From Prosthecomicrobium sp. N25 (GTDB lineage: Bacteria > Pseudomonadota > Alphaproteobacteria > Rhizobiales > Ancalomicrobiaceae), in assembly GCF_037203705.1 (NCBI RefSeq), contig NZ_JBBCAT010000007.1:1-64000 (forward strand): DNA of 64,000 nt, written 5' to 3'. Of this stretch, positions 51,141-59,011 are shown in pieces. How positions within the stretch are numbered: position 1 is the stretch's first letter; each line of letters begins with the position of its first letter. The notes under the pieces are model-generated. The model worked only from the letters and a program-made list of their open reading frames with translations, searched no databases and was not told the origin of the DNA. Position numbers and translations under genes: made by a program.

Positions 51141-52838
51141 TCAGCTCGCCACGACCTTGACGGACCGGTTCGGCTCGACGCGGATCGTCCTCTCCCGCTC
51201 GATGTGCCGCCCGACCACGTCCCAGATCGGCGGCCCCTCGGTGCCCTGGTTCACGCTCGCCCAGCCGGCGACCACGTACTTGCGCGACGGCTCGATCGGC
51301 TGGCCGGACTTGAGGTGTGTCAGCTCCGAGATGCGGCTGCCCATCGGCCTGCCGACGTCGATGCGGTATCCCATGCCGGCCACCCGCACCATGTCGCCCC
51401 CGCCCTGGAAATACGGGTCAGGGTGGAAGATGTTGTCGGCGACGTCCTCGAGGATCGTCTTCAGCATCTCGCCGGTCATCTCCGTCCGGTAGCAGGCCGG
51501 GTACGTCATAGCGGTGGCGTTGGCGAGCGCCTCGAACGTGATCGCGTCGCCCGGCACCAGCGTGCCGCCCCACCGGAACCCGGGCGACAGCGCGATCTCG
51601 GCGTCCCGCTCGGCGAGCATCGCCTGGGCGATCAGGTCGTCGAAGGTGCCGTTGAAGTTGCCGCGCCGGTAGAGCAGGGATTCGGTCCGGCCCAGCTCGC
51701 GGCCGAGCACCTCCCCGTATGGCGCACGGATCCGGGCGACGAGCGCCGCCATCTCCGGATCGGGCGCGATCGCGTCCGCGAAGATCGGGATCAGCTTGTA
51801 CCGGTAGCCCCGGACCTTGCCGCCGCCGCAGTCGAGGTCGAGGCGCGAGACGAACTTCCCGTGCGAGCCGCTGGCGACCAGGATCGTGTCGCCGACCTTC
51901 ATGACCCCCGGCATGGCGTCGTGCGTGTGCGCCGCCAGGATTACGTCGATGCCCCTGACCCGGCCCGCCATCTTCACGTCGACGTCGTAGCCGTTGTGGG
52001 ACAGCACGATGACCGCGTCCGCCCCGGCCGCCCGCGCCGCGTCGACCTCCTTCTGCAGATCGTCGTCCCGGATGCCGAACTCCCATTTCGGGATCATCCA
52101 GCGCGGATTGGCGATCGGCGTGCGCGGGAAGGCCTGGCCGATGACGGCGATCTTCGCGCCGCCCTTTTCGAAGATCTTCGTGCCCTCGAAGACCTTCTCC
52201 TGCCATTCGTTGTCGCGCACGTTCTGCGCCAGGAACGCGAAGGGGAGCGCGTCGACGATCTCCTTCACCCGCTCCTCGCCGTAGGTGAATTCCCAATGGC
52301 TCGTCATGGCGTCGGTGCCGAGGGCGGTCATGACCTCGACCATGTCCTGGGCCTTGGTCTGCAGCGCCGTCCAGCTGCCCTGCCAGGTGTCGCCGCCGTC
52401 GAGGAGCAGCGTCCGGTCCGCGCCCCGCTCCGCGCGGATCTGCTTCACCACCGCCGCGACCCGGTCCATGCCGCCCATCCGGCCATATTGCCGGGCGAGC
52501 GCGACGAAGTCCTCGCTGGTCAGCGCGAAGGCCTCAGGGCTCCCGGCCGGGATCTTGAACCACGCCCGGAACGCTGCCTCGGTCAGGTGCGGCGGCCGGC
52601 CGTTGGCCTCCCCGACCCCGAGGTTGACCGACGGCTCGCGGAAGTGAAGCGGCATCAGCTGGGCGTGGATGTCCGTCACATGCAGGAGGGTGACGTTGCC
52701 GAGCGGCTCGAAGGCGGTCAGCGCCGCCTGGGAGAGCCGCTGCTGCGCCGCCGCCCGCCCGAGCGGCCCGAGCCCGGAGGCCCCGGCGATGGTCGAGGCG
52801 GCGGCAGCCGCCTGCAGGAATTCACGACGCGAGATCAT
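51141..52838 (-). CDS. soxB: SoxB, thiosulfohydrolase
   Basis: A 565-residue periplasmic dimanganese enzyme that hydrolyses the sulfonate from S-thiosulfonated SoxY, releasing sulfate. A Tat signal (MISRREFLQAAAAAS) leads to the metallophosphoesterase-like domain: LLHVTDIHAQLMP (D56, H58), LLLDGGDTWQGS, TSHWEFTYG, VLSHNGYDVD, LAAHTHDAMP, and the 5'-nucleotidase-like C-terminal domain (FNGTFDDLIAQAM). Length is normal. The soxC start follows 13 bp after its stop; soxZ lies 148 bp upstream. Confidence 0.96.
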   Translation of the reverse strand: MISRREFLQAAAAASTIAGASGLGPLGRAAAQQRLSQAALTAFEPLGNVTLLHVTDIHAQLMPLHFREPSVNLGVGEANGRPPHLTEAAFRAWFKIPAGSPEAFALTSEDFVALARQYGRMGGMDRVAAVVKQIRAERGADRTLLLDGGDTWQGSWTALQTKAQDMVEVMTALGTDAMTSHWEFTYGEERVKEIVDALPFAFLAQNVRDNEWQEKVFEGTKIFEKGGAKIAVIGQAFPRTPIANPRWMIPKWEFGIRDDDLQKEVDAARAAGADAVIVLSHNGYDVDVKMAGRVRGIDVILAAHTHDAMPGVMKVGDTILVASGSHGKFVSRLDLDCGGGKVRGYRYKLIPIFADAIAPDPEMAALVARIRAPYGEVLGRELGRTESLLYRRGNFNGTFDDLIAQAMLAERDAEIALSPGFRWGGTLVPGDAITFEALANATAMTYPACYRTEMTGEMLKTILEDVADNIFHPDPYFQGGGDMVRVAGMGYRIDVGRPMGSRISELTHLKSGQPIEPSRKYVVAGWASVNQGTEGPPIWDVVGRHIERERTIRVEPNRSVKVVAS

Positions 52839-52986
52839 TGGATTCGGTCTCCCGGAGGTCGGGACGCACGGGGGCGCTGCGCCGCGAGCGGGGCTCGGGC
52901 GTTCGACGGGATCGGCGCAGCACGCCGGGGCGGCCGCTCGCGAGGGGGACGGCGGCTCGCCGCCGCCGCGGATCGGTGCCGGCGGC

Positions 52987-53316
52987 TCAGGCCACCGTCA
53001 GCTTGGCGACATGCTCGGCGATGGACCCGTCGTCGTCGCGCCAGGTGAACTTGAACTCGCCCGACCGGGTCGCCTTGAAGAAGAACGACTGGTAGGGGTT
53101 GGCCGAGATCGACGGAAACCAGGACGCCGTGAAGAAGGGCTTGCCGTCGAAGGACGCCTGGAAGGTGTTCAGGATCTTGCGCGGGATCTGCTTGCCCTCG
53201 GCGTCCTTGCGCTGGCCGGATTCCATCTCGTGGGAGATCAGGCTCTTGATCTCGATGATCTCGCCGGCCTTGGCCTGGGCCGGGACGCGCACGCGCGGCT
53301 GAGCTTTGGTGGTCAT
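52987..53316 (-). CDS. soxZ: SoxZ, carrier-complex partner of SoxY
   Basis: A 109-residue periplasmic Ig-fold protein without its own signal peptide, exported as a complex with SoxY via the Tat signal of SoxY. Family motifs are VRVPAQAKAGEIIEIKSLIS, HEMESGQRKD, IPRKILNTFQ and ANPYQSFFFKATRSGEFKFT. It shapes the substrate-carrying SoxYZ complex on which sulfur intermediates are processed. The gene follows soxY after 51 bp. Confidence 0.95.
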   Translation of the reverse strand: MTTKAQPRVRVPAQAKAGEIIEIKSLISHEMESGQRKDAEGKQIPRKILNTFQASFDGKPFFTASWFPSISANPYQSFFFKATRSGEFKFTWRDDDGSIAEHVAKLTVA

Positions 53317-53367
53317 GGTCTTGTCCTTTGCCTCTTGCGATCGTGACGGGGCGCGTCGGGCGCGCCT

Positions 53368-53832
53368 TCAGCCGCCGCAGCCGCCGATGGTGACCTTCAC
53401 GTTCGCCTTGGCGGTGAAGAGCTTGCCGTCCGACATCTCGGCGACGCAGATCACGTTCTGCGTCTGGGCGAGGCGGATGCGGGTCGACGCCGAGGCCTTC
53501 CCGCTCTCGGGCGTGAACTGGTAGGTCAGCACCTGCGGCAGCGGGTTGCCGTCCGCGAAGACATGCACGGCCTTGACATGGTCCGCCTCCGTCATGGGGC
53601 TTTCCACGTCGATGTTGAGCGGCACCACCAGCCCGTTCTCGGCGATCTGCGGAATGTCGAGCTTGATGCGGCCCTCCGCGAAGCTCTTGTCGCCATAGAG
53701 CTTCTTCAGTTCTCCGGCGACGTCGGCCTCGGTGGCGAGAGCCAGCCGGGGGGCGAGCGCGGCCGCGAAGGCCGCGATGGCCCCGGCGGCGAGAGTCTGG
53801 CGGCGTGTCCACCGCGCTTCCTTGAACTCCAT
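53368..53832 (-). CDS. soxY: SoxY, sulfur-carrier protein
   Basis: A 154-residue carrier with a Tat signal ([20 protein letters not shown]) and an Ig-like core ([20 protein letters not shown]). It ends in the diagnostic swinging arm VTIGGCGG, whose Cys (C152) binds thiosulfate and its oxidation products. First gene of the soxYZBCD-cyt unit and divergent from soxA; the shared 223-bp gap carries a SoxR-like operator. The ATG at 53832 gives the normal Tat N-terminus. Confidence 0.96.
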   Translation of the reverse strand: MEFKEARWTRRQTLAAGAIAAFAAALAPRLALATEADVAGELKKLYGDKSFAEGRIKLDIPQIAENGLVVPLNIDVESPMTEADHVKAVHVFADGNPLPQVLTYQFTPESGKASASTRIRLAQTQNVICVAEMSDGKLFTAKANVKVTIGGCGG

Positions 53833-53910
53833 GTCCGGTCTCCTCCCGTTGCCGTCGTTCCCGGGCTTCCGACGCCGCCCAAAGACGCGCTTTTCAAATC
53901 GGTTCAAGAA

Positions 53911-53934
53911 CTATATGATGGTTTCGGAATATTC
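53911..53934. promoter_or_regulatory. Putative SoxR operator between soxY and soxA
   Basis: CTATAT (53911-53916), 12 bp, ATATTC (53929-53934). It also reads ATGA-N8-GAAT internally, close to the ATTC-N8-GAAT core I recall for SqrR/BigR-type regulators. Two related sites occur in the locus with the same 12-bp spacing. It is placed to control both the soxYZBCD and the soxAX units. Confidence 0.6.
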
Positions 53935-54055
53935 AAGGGGGATCATAAAGCCTCCCGCCGGCCCCCGTCTCCGGGGCCCGCCGCAGGGGGCGATGGTCGG
54001 CCTTCCCCGGGATATCCGCAAGAGGTGCCCTCGGCAGAGGGGCGTGGGAGGAAGC

Positions 54056-54889
54056 ATGAAGCAGCACGTGATGAGAACCGCCGCGGCGCTGGCCCTGGCG
54101 GTGGCCCTGATGCCGTCCGGCGCGGGCCGGGCCCAGGAGGCCGGGTCGAGCGAGGCGGAGATCCAGCGCTATCGCGACATGATCAGCGACCCGATGTCGA
54201 ACCCGGGCTTCCTGGCCGTCGACCGGGGCGAGGTCCTGTGGTCGACCAAGCGCGGCACGAAGGACGCCAGCCTGGAGACTTGCGATCTCGGCGAGGGACC
54301 CGGCAAGCTGGAAGGCGCCTTCGCGCGCCTGCCGCGCTACTTCGCCGACGCCGACAAGGTCATGGACCTGGAGGTCCGGCTCCTGTGGTGCATGGACAAG
54401 ATCCAGGGCCTCGACACCAAGGAGGTCGTCGCACGCCGCTTCTCCCGGCCCGGCGTCGCCTCCGACCTGGAGGACCTGACCGCCTACGTCGCCAACAAGT
54501 CGAGCGGGATGAAATACGAGGCCCAGCTGAAGCATCCCCGAGAGAAGGAGATGTTCGAGGCCGGCGAGGCCATGTTCTTCCGCCGGTCCGGCGTGATGGA
54601 CTTCTCCTGCGCCACCTGCCACGGCGAGACCGGCCTGCGCATCCGCACCACCAACCTCCCGGACTTCGCCAAGCCCGGCAAGACGGCCCAGGAATCCATG
54701 GGCTCCTGGCCGACCTACCGCGTGTCGCAGACGGCCTTGCGCACCATGCAGAACCGGCTCTGGGACTGCTTCCGCCAGCAGCGGCTGCCTTCCGTCGACT
54801 ACGGCTCCGACATCGTGACGGCGCTGTCCCTGTACCTCGTCGCCCGCGCCGACGGCGGCGAGATCCTGGTCCCCTCCATCAAGCGCTGA
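54056..54889 (+). CDS. soxA: SoxA, L-cysteine S-thiosulfotransferase subunit (monoheme)
   Basis: A 277-residue periplasmic cytochrome with a signal peptide ([17 protein letters not shown]). Only one heme site exists, [10 protein letters not shown] (C185, C188, H189). Where diheme SoxA has the first heme, there are C76 (ETCDLGEG) and C112 (LLWCMDK), expected to form a disulfide as in Starkeya-type SoxA. The active-site Cys that becomes persulfidated is C238 in [14 protein letters not shown]. With SoxX it couples thiosulfate to SoxY. A GGGAGG-type Shine-Dalgarno precedes the ATG at 54056. It precedes soxX, whereas soxX often comes first elsewhere. Confidence 0.95.
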   Translation: MKQHVMRTAAALALAVALMPSGAGRAQEAGSSEAEIQRYRDMISDPMSNPGFLAVDRGEVLWSTKRGTKDASLETCDLGEGPGKLEGAFARLPRYFADADKVMDLEVRLLWCMDKIQGLDTKEVVARRFSRPGVASDLEDLTAYVANKSSGMKYEAQLKHPREKEMFEAGEAMFFRRSGVMDFSCATCHGETGLRIRTTNLPDFAKPGKTAQESMGSWPTYRVSQTALRTMQNRLWDCFRQQRLPSVDYGSDIVTALSLYLVARADGGEILVPSIKR

Positions 54890-54899
54890 GGACGACGCC

Positions 54900-55538
54900 A
54901 TGAAGACACGCCTCATCCCGGCCGCCGCCGTCGCGGCCGCCGCCGTCGTCTCGATCGCCGCCGGCGCCGTCGCGGACGACAAGGCCAAGACTCATCCGGA
55001 GCCGGCGGCCCTCGCCGCCATGATGAAGTCGAGCTGGTCGAAGGTGCAGCCCGACGAGTGGAAGACCCGCCTGGAGACCGACGAGGTCCAGGCGCTCTGC
55101 AACCTCTACCGCAATGCGCCGCCACCGGACGTCGCCGCCAAGATCCAGGCCGCCGCCGCGGCGGGCGTGGTCTATCCTGCCGACGGCAAGGTCGTCGGCG
55201 ACTGGAAGAAGGGCCTGGCGCTCGCCAACAACGGCCGCGGGGGCCAGTTCTCCGACGGTCCCGACACGGTGAACGGCGGCAACTGCTATGCGTGCCACCA
55301 GATGGACCCGAAGGAGGTCAGCTTCGGCACCCTCGGCCCGAGCCTGACCGGCTACGGCAAGGCCAAGGGCTACGCCGCCGCGGCCGCCCGGGACGCCTAC
55401 GCGAAGATCTACAACTCGCACACGACGCTGGCCTGTTCGAACATGCCCCGCTTCGGGCCGTCGAAATTCCTGAGCGAGGCGCAGATCAAGGACGCGGTCG
55501 CGGCCCTGTTCGACCCGGAGTCGCCGGTCAACAAGTAG
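54900..55538 (+). CDS. soxX: SoxX, cytochrome subunit of SoxAX
   Basis: A 212-residue periplasmic cytochrome c. The signal peptide runs to about residue 26; an N-terminal extension of about 75 residues (WSKVQPDEWKTRLETDEVQA) precedes the heme domain, with GGNCYACHQMDPKEV (C129, C132, H133), TLGPSLTGYGKAKG and the axial Met region CSNMPRFGPSKFLSE. The extension fits the longer SoxX class. It accepts electrons from SoxA and starts ten bp after soxA. A GC hairpin follows its stop. Confidence 0.94.
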   Translation: MKTRLIPAAAVAAAAVVSIAAGAVADDKAKTHPEPAALAAMMKSSWSKVQPDEWKTRLETDEVQALCNLYRNAPPPDVAAKIQAAAAAGVVYPADGKVVGDWKKGLALANNGRGGQFSDGPDTVNGGNCYACHQMDPKEVSFGTLGPSLTGYGKAKGYAAAAARDAYAKIYNSHTTLACSNMPRFGPSKFLSEAQIKDAVAALFDPESPVNK

Positions 55539-55550
55539 ACGCACGCCGCA

Positions 55551-55572
55551 GCGGGGGGCTCAGGCCCCCCGC
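55551..55572. terminator. GC hairpin between convergent soxX and soxW
   Basis: A perfect 9-bp stem (gcggggggc with gccccccgc) and a 4-base loop tcag. The soxW stop codon (55560-55562) lies in the loop. There is no T-run, so factor-independent termination is uncertain, but the symmetric position suits bidirectional transcript-end stabilisation. Confidence 0.5.
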
Positions 55573-56132
55573 TTGCGCAGCCAGTCCTGGAAGCTGCCGG
55601 CCTCGTAGCCCTTCTCCCGGACGAACCTGAACATCGCCAGGAACGGCTCCGGCTTCAGGTAGCCGGGAATGCGGGCGACCTCGCGCACCTGCGGAGCCTT
55701 GCCCTTCAGGCCCTCGGCGGCTTCGGGGAAGAACTGGACCGTCGGCGTGAAGCGGACCGCATACTTCTCCCCGAAGGCCTTCTCGCCGAGCCTCTCGCCG
55801 TCGAAGTCCGTCACCTCGCGCGCGCCGATGTGGTTGAGGTGGAGGATGACGAAATTATCCCGGACGTAGCCCTCGATGGCCGGGTCGGCGAAGTTCACCG
55901 TATGCAGCTCCTTGCAATACGGGCATCCCTTCAGCCCCCACAGGACCGCGAAGCGCTTGCCGTCCTGCGTCGCCTGGGCGAGATCCTCCGACAGGTCGAG
56001 GAAGCTCTCCAGGAACCACGGCAGCTGGTAGAGCCCGGACTCGTCCGGGACGGGCGCGGCCCCGGCCGGAGCGGGCCGGCCGGCCAGGACGGTGGCGCCG
56101 GTCGCGGCGAGAAGATGGCGGCGGGAAATCAT
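55560..56132 (-). CDS. soxW: SoxW, periplasmic thioredoxin-like protein
   Basis: A 190-residue exported thioredoxin-fold protein. A Tat-like N-terminus (MISRRHLLAATGATVLAG) leads to the redox motif LKGCPYCKELH (C70, C73) and a cis-Pro segment RFTPTVQFFPEA. It is thought to receive electrons from SoxV and keep the SoxY cysteine reduced. It follows soxV by 22 bp on the same strand. Confidence 0.9.
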   Translation of the reverse strand: MISRRHLLAATGATVLAGRPAPAGAAPVPDESGLYQLPWFLESFLDLSEDLAQATQDGKRFAVLWGLKGCPYCKELHTVNFADPAIEGYVRDNFVILHLNHIGAREVTDFDGERLGEKAFGEKYAVRFTPTVQFFPEAAEGLKGKAPQVREVARIPGYLKPEPFLAMFRFVREKGYEAGSFQDWLRKRGA

Positions 56133-56154
56133 CGAAGTCCTCCCTTTTGTCTTG

Positions 56155-56892
56155 TCAGCCGATCCGTCCGAGCGCGGGAAATGTGTCGAGGAGCCACTGC
56201 CCGACGGTCGGCATGCTCCCGGTCACGAAGAGAAGGCCGGTCACCACGAGCACGCCGCCGGTCGCCTTCTCGACCACGCCGAGGTACCGCCGGAACCGCC
56301 CCGCGAGCCGCAGGAACGGCCCCGCGAAGGCCGCGGCAGCCATGAACGGCAGACCGATCCCGGCGGCATAGACGGCGAGCAGCCCCGCCCCCTTCGCGGC
56401 CCCGTCCGACTGGGCCGCGACCAACAGGATCGTGGTCAGCACGGGCCCGACGCAGGGTGTCCACCCGAACCCGAAGGCAAGGCCGACCAGATAGGCCCCG
56501 GCGAGGCCCGCGGGCCTGCGATCCACCTGCAGGCGGGCCTCGCGATGGAGCAGCCCGATGCGCAGCACGCCGAGGAAATGCAGACCCATCACCCCCACGG
56601 CGACGCCCGACAGGATGGTGAGGAGACGCAGGTGCTCCGCCAGGAGCCGGCCCACCTGACTGGCGGTGGCCCCGAGCGCGACGAACACCGTTCCGAAGCC
56701 GAGCACGAACGCGACGGCGACCGTCAAGAGACGCAGCCGCGCGGTGCCCTCCCGCTCCGAACCGGCGAGTTGCTCCATGCCCATCCCGGCCAGGAAGCAC
56801 AGATAGGGCGGGACCAGCGGCAGCACGCAGGGCGACAGGAACGACGCGAGGCCGGCCGCGAAGGCTGCGGGCAGGGACACGTCGAAATCCAT
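56155..56892 (-). CDS. soxV: SoxV, CcdA-like thiol-electron transporter
   Basis: A 245-residue inner-membrane protein of the CcdA/DsbD-core family with six helices and the two conserved redox cysteines: SFLSPCVLPLVPPYLCFLAG (C22) and FGFGWTPCVGPVL (C147). It passes reducing equivalents from cytoplasmic thioredoxin to periplasmic SoxW. The ATG at 56892 gives the normal N-terminus. The gene is divergent from soxS; the 127-bp gap carries a SoxR-like operator. Confidence 0.92.
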   Translation of the reverse strand: MDFDVSLPAAFAAGLASFLSPCVLPLVPPYLCFLAGMGMEQLAGSEREGTARLRLLTVAVAFVLGFGTVFVALGATASQVGRLLAEHLRLLTILSGVAVGVMGLHFLGVLRIGLLHREARLQVDRRPAGLAGAYLVGLAFGFGWTPCVGPVLTTILLVAAQSDGAAKGAGLLAVYAAGIGLPFMAAAAFAGPFLRLAGRFRRYLGVVEKATGGVLVVTGLLFVTGSMPTVGQWLLDTFPALGRIG

Positions 56893-56957
56893 CGGGTCCT
56901 CTGGGAGATTGACCGCGGCCGGGCGCCGCCGACACTGGCGCCGCGCGCGATCCTCAA

Positions 56958-56981
56958 CTATATTCACTTTCCATGATAAAG
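56958..56981. promoter_or_regulatory. Putative SoxR operator between soxV and soxS
   Basis: CTATAT (56958-56963), 12 bp, ATAAAG (56976-56981); internally ATTC-N8-TGAT. It shares half-site and spacing with the sites at 53911 and 58971. Its position suits control of soxVW and of soxSR, including autoregulation of soxR. Confidence 0.6.
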
Positions 56982-57019
56982 ATAGGGGCCGCGGGATGCC
57001 GGGCCGCAGGGGCGAGCAC

Positions 57020-57382
57020 ATGCACGTGCGTCTGACGATGATCGGGTTCGCCGCGGTGCTCCTTCTCGCGGGTGCCGAGGCGAGAGCCGCCGAGCTCCTG
57101 ATGGTGGAGCGGACCGGCTGTGCCTGGTGCGAGCGCTGGCGAGCCCAGGTCGGGCCCGTCTACCCGAAGACAGACGAGGGGCGGACCGCGCCCCTGCGCC
57201 GCGCCGATCTCGACCGGATGCCGGAGGACCTCAGCCTGGCCGGCCCGGTCGTGTTCACCCCGACCTTCATCCTGGTCGACGACGGCCGCGAGATCGGACG
57301 CATCACGGGCTACGCTGACGAGTCCATGTTCTGGGGCCTGCTCGGCTCGCTCCTGAGGAAGCACGCCGGCGGCGCCGGCTAG
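57020..57382 (+). CDS. soxS: SoxS, periplasmic thioredoxin-like protein
   Basis: A 120-residue exported thiol-redox protein. A signal peptide (MIGFAAVLLLAGAEARA) precedes the redox motif RTGCAWCERW (C34, C37) and a cis-Pro segment VVFTPTFILVDDG. In Paracoccus SoxS is needed for full thiosulfate oxidation and reactivates oxidised SoxY. The ATG at 57020 has AGGGG about seven bases upstream; 56996 is an alternative. soxR begins 23 bp after its stop. Confidence 0.88.
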   Translation: MHVRLTMIGFAAVLLLAGAEARAAELLMVERTGCAWCERWRAQVGPVYPKTDEGRTAPLRRADLDRMPEDLSLAGPVVFTPTFILVDDGREIGRITGYADESMFWGLLGSLLRKHAGGAG

Positions 57383-57405
57383 GCGAGGAGGATCGCGAGG
57401 ACCCG

Positions 57406-57798
57406 ATGACCAGGATCGTATCGGAACGCATCGAGCGCGAGCTGGAGGGCGGCGCCGAGTTCTCTCCGGAACTCGAGCAGCTCATGCGGCGCGCCCGCGA
57501 CGCCAGCGATTTCCTGAAGGCGATCTCGCACGAGAGCCGGCTGATCGTCCTGTGCCTCCTGTCCGAGAAGGAGCGCTCCGTCTCCGACCTCGAGCGCATC
57601 CTGTCGCTCCGCCAGCCGACGATCTCCCAGCAGCTCGCCCGCCTGCGCGAGGACGAGCTCGTCACCACCCGCCGGGACGGCAACACCATCTACTACAGCC
57701 TCGCCAACGACGACGTCCGGCGCGTCATCGCCCTCGTCTACTCCATCTTCTGCCACCCCGCCTTCGACCGGTCCGAGAAGGCGCCCGCGGGCCGCTGA
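57406..57798 (+). CDS. soxR: SoxR, ArsR-family sulfur-responsive repressor
   Basis: A 130-residue winged-helix protein. The helix-turn-helix is SVSDLERILSLRQPTISQQL and the wing is VTTRRDGNTIYYSLA. Two cysteines, C50 (LIVLCLLSEK) and C116 (YSIFCHPAF), are 66 residues apart, the spacing I recall for the C41/C107 tetrasulfide pair of SqrR. Together with ArsR-type architecture this places it in the SoxR/SqrR/BigR group of persulfide sensors. It likely represses the sox units through the three CTATAT-N12 sites until polysulfide or thiosulfate is present. Located between soxS and the YeeE-type transporter. Confidence 0.9.
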   Translation: MTRIVSERIERELEGGAEFSPELEQLMRRARDASDFLKAISHESRLIVLCLLSEKERSVSDLERILSLRQPTISQQLARLREDELVTTRRDGNTIYYSLANDDVRRVIALVYSIFCHPAFDRSEKAPAGR

Positions 57799-57828
57799 CG
57801 GCTGGCCCGGCGCCGGAGGACGCCCGCC

Positions 57829-58926
57829 ATGGTGCACCCCGAATGGGCCGTCGGACTTTCCGGCTTCGCCACCGGCGCGGTCTGCGGCTTCGCCTTGCGG
57901 CGCGGCCGGCTCTGCACCTTCGGCGCCATCGAGGACTGGGTGACGGCGGGCGACACCCGCCGCCTCAAGGTCTTCGCCCTCGGGCTCGCCATCGCGCTGG
58001 CGGGAACCCAGGGGCTCGTCCTCGCCGGCCTCCTCGATCCGGCGGCGACCACCTACGTGCCGGCCGCGCTGCCGCTCCTCTCGATCGCCCTCGGCGGCCT
58101 CCTGTTCGGGATCGGCATGTCGCTGATCGGCACCTGCGGCATCGGTTCCCTGGTCCGGCTCGGCGGCGGCGACCTGCGCAGCCTGGTGGTGATCCTCGTC
58201 TTCGGCGCGGTCGCCTACGCGAGCCTGCGCGGCATCCTGTCGGGTTTCAGGATCGGCACCCTCGAGGCCATCCAGGTTCCCCTGCCGGACGGTCGGCGCG
58301 CAGACCTCGCCGACATGGCGCAGGCCGCCATCGGACCGCTCGGGCGCCCGGCGCTGGCCGGGGCGCTGCTGCTCGGCCTCGCCGCCTGGGCCCTCTCCGA
58401 CCGGCGCCTCGCCCGCACGCCGCGGCTCGTCGGCGCCGGCGCGGCGCTCGGCCTGGGCGTGGTGGCCGGCTGGGTGGCCACGGGCGTCCTGGTCGACGAG
58501 TTCGCCACACCGAGACCCCAGAGCCTGACCTTCGTCGGGCCGGTCGCGCGGGCCCTCTTCGGGATTGTCGCGGCCACCGACAGCCTCGCTGACTTTGGCG
58601 TGGCGAGCGTCTTCGGTGTCGTGGCCGGGTCCGGCCTCGCGGCCGTCCGGGGCCGGCAGTTCCACTGGGAGGCCTTCGACGACCCGCGCGAGATGCGCCG
58701 CCATCTGCTCGGGGCCGCCCTGATGGGCTTCGGCGGTGTCGCGGCCGGGGGCTGCACCATCGGGCAAGGGCTGACGGCCGGATCGCTGCTCGCCCTCAGC
58801 TGGCCCGTCGCGCTGGCGGGCATCTTCCTCGGCGCGCGCCTCGGCATCTACTTCGTCCTGGAAGGCCGCCTCTCCGACGCGCTGCGGGACACCTTCCCAC
58901 GTGTTTTCCGCCGCACGCAGCCCTGA
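57829..58926 (+). CDS. YeeE/YedE-family (TsuA-like) sulfur-compound transporter 1
   Basis: A 365-residue membrane protein with about nine to ten helices and the two inverted YeeE/YedE repeats. The conserved cysteines are in RRGRLCTFGAIED, GMSLIGTCGIGSLVRLGGGD and GVAAGGCTIGQGLTAG. In TsuA three such cysteines relay thiosulfate through the membrane. It starts 30 bp after soxR and is probably in the soxSR transcript. Possible roles are thiosulfate uptake or movement of sulfane sulfur between periplasm and cytoplasm. Confidence 0.88.
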   Translation: MVHPEWAVGLSGFATGAVCGFALRRGRLCTFGAIEDWVTAGDTRRLKVFALGLAIALAGTQGLVLAGLLDPAATTYVPAALPLLSIALGGLLFGIGMSLIGTCGIGSLVRLGGGDLRSLVVILVFGAVAYASLRGILSGFRIGTLEAIQVPLPDGRRADLADMAQAAIGPLGRPALAGALLLGLAAWALSDRRLARTPRLVGAGAALGLGVVAGWVATGVLVDEFATPRPQSLTFVGPVARALFGIVAATDSLADFGVASVFGVVAGSGLAAVRGRQFHWEAFDDPREMRRHLLGAALMGFGGVAAGGCTIGQGLTAGSLLALSWPVALAGIFLGARLGIYFVLEGRLSDALRDTFPRVFRRTQP

Positions 58927-58935
58927 CCGCGCCGA

Positions 58936-58949
58936 TTGACGCCGATCAA
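58936..58949 (+). promoter_or_regulatory. FNR/FixK-type box upstream of the second YeeE/YedE gene
   Basis: TTGAC-GCCG-ATCAA matches the FNR/FixK consensus TTGAT-N4-ATCAA at nine of ten positions. It begins nine bases after the first transporter's stop and 76 bp before the next ATG, just upstream of a SoxR-like operator. Confidence 0.5.
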
Positions 58950-58970
58950 GGCCCGGCCGCCGCCTCCGAA

Positions 58971-58994
58971 CTATATTCGCGTTCTCTGATATAG
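58971..58994. promoter_or_regulatory. Putative SoxR operator upstream of the second YeeE/YedE gene
   Basis: A perfect CTATAT-N12-ATATAG inverted repeat, extended to CGAACTATAT ... ATATAG-AA-GTTCG by outer symmetric bases. This is the best of three related sites. It ends 17 bp before the ATG at 59012, so binding would block transcription start or early elongation. Confidence 0.65.
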
Positions 58995-59011
58995 AAGTTC
59001 GGGAGATCGAC

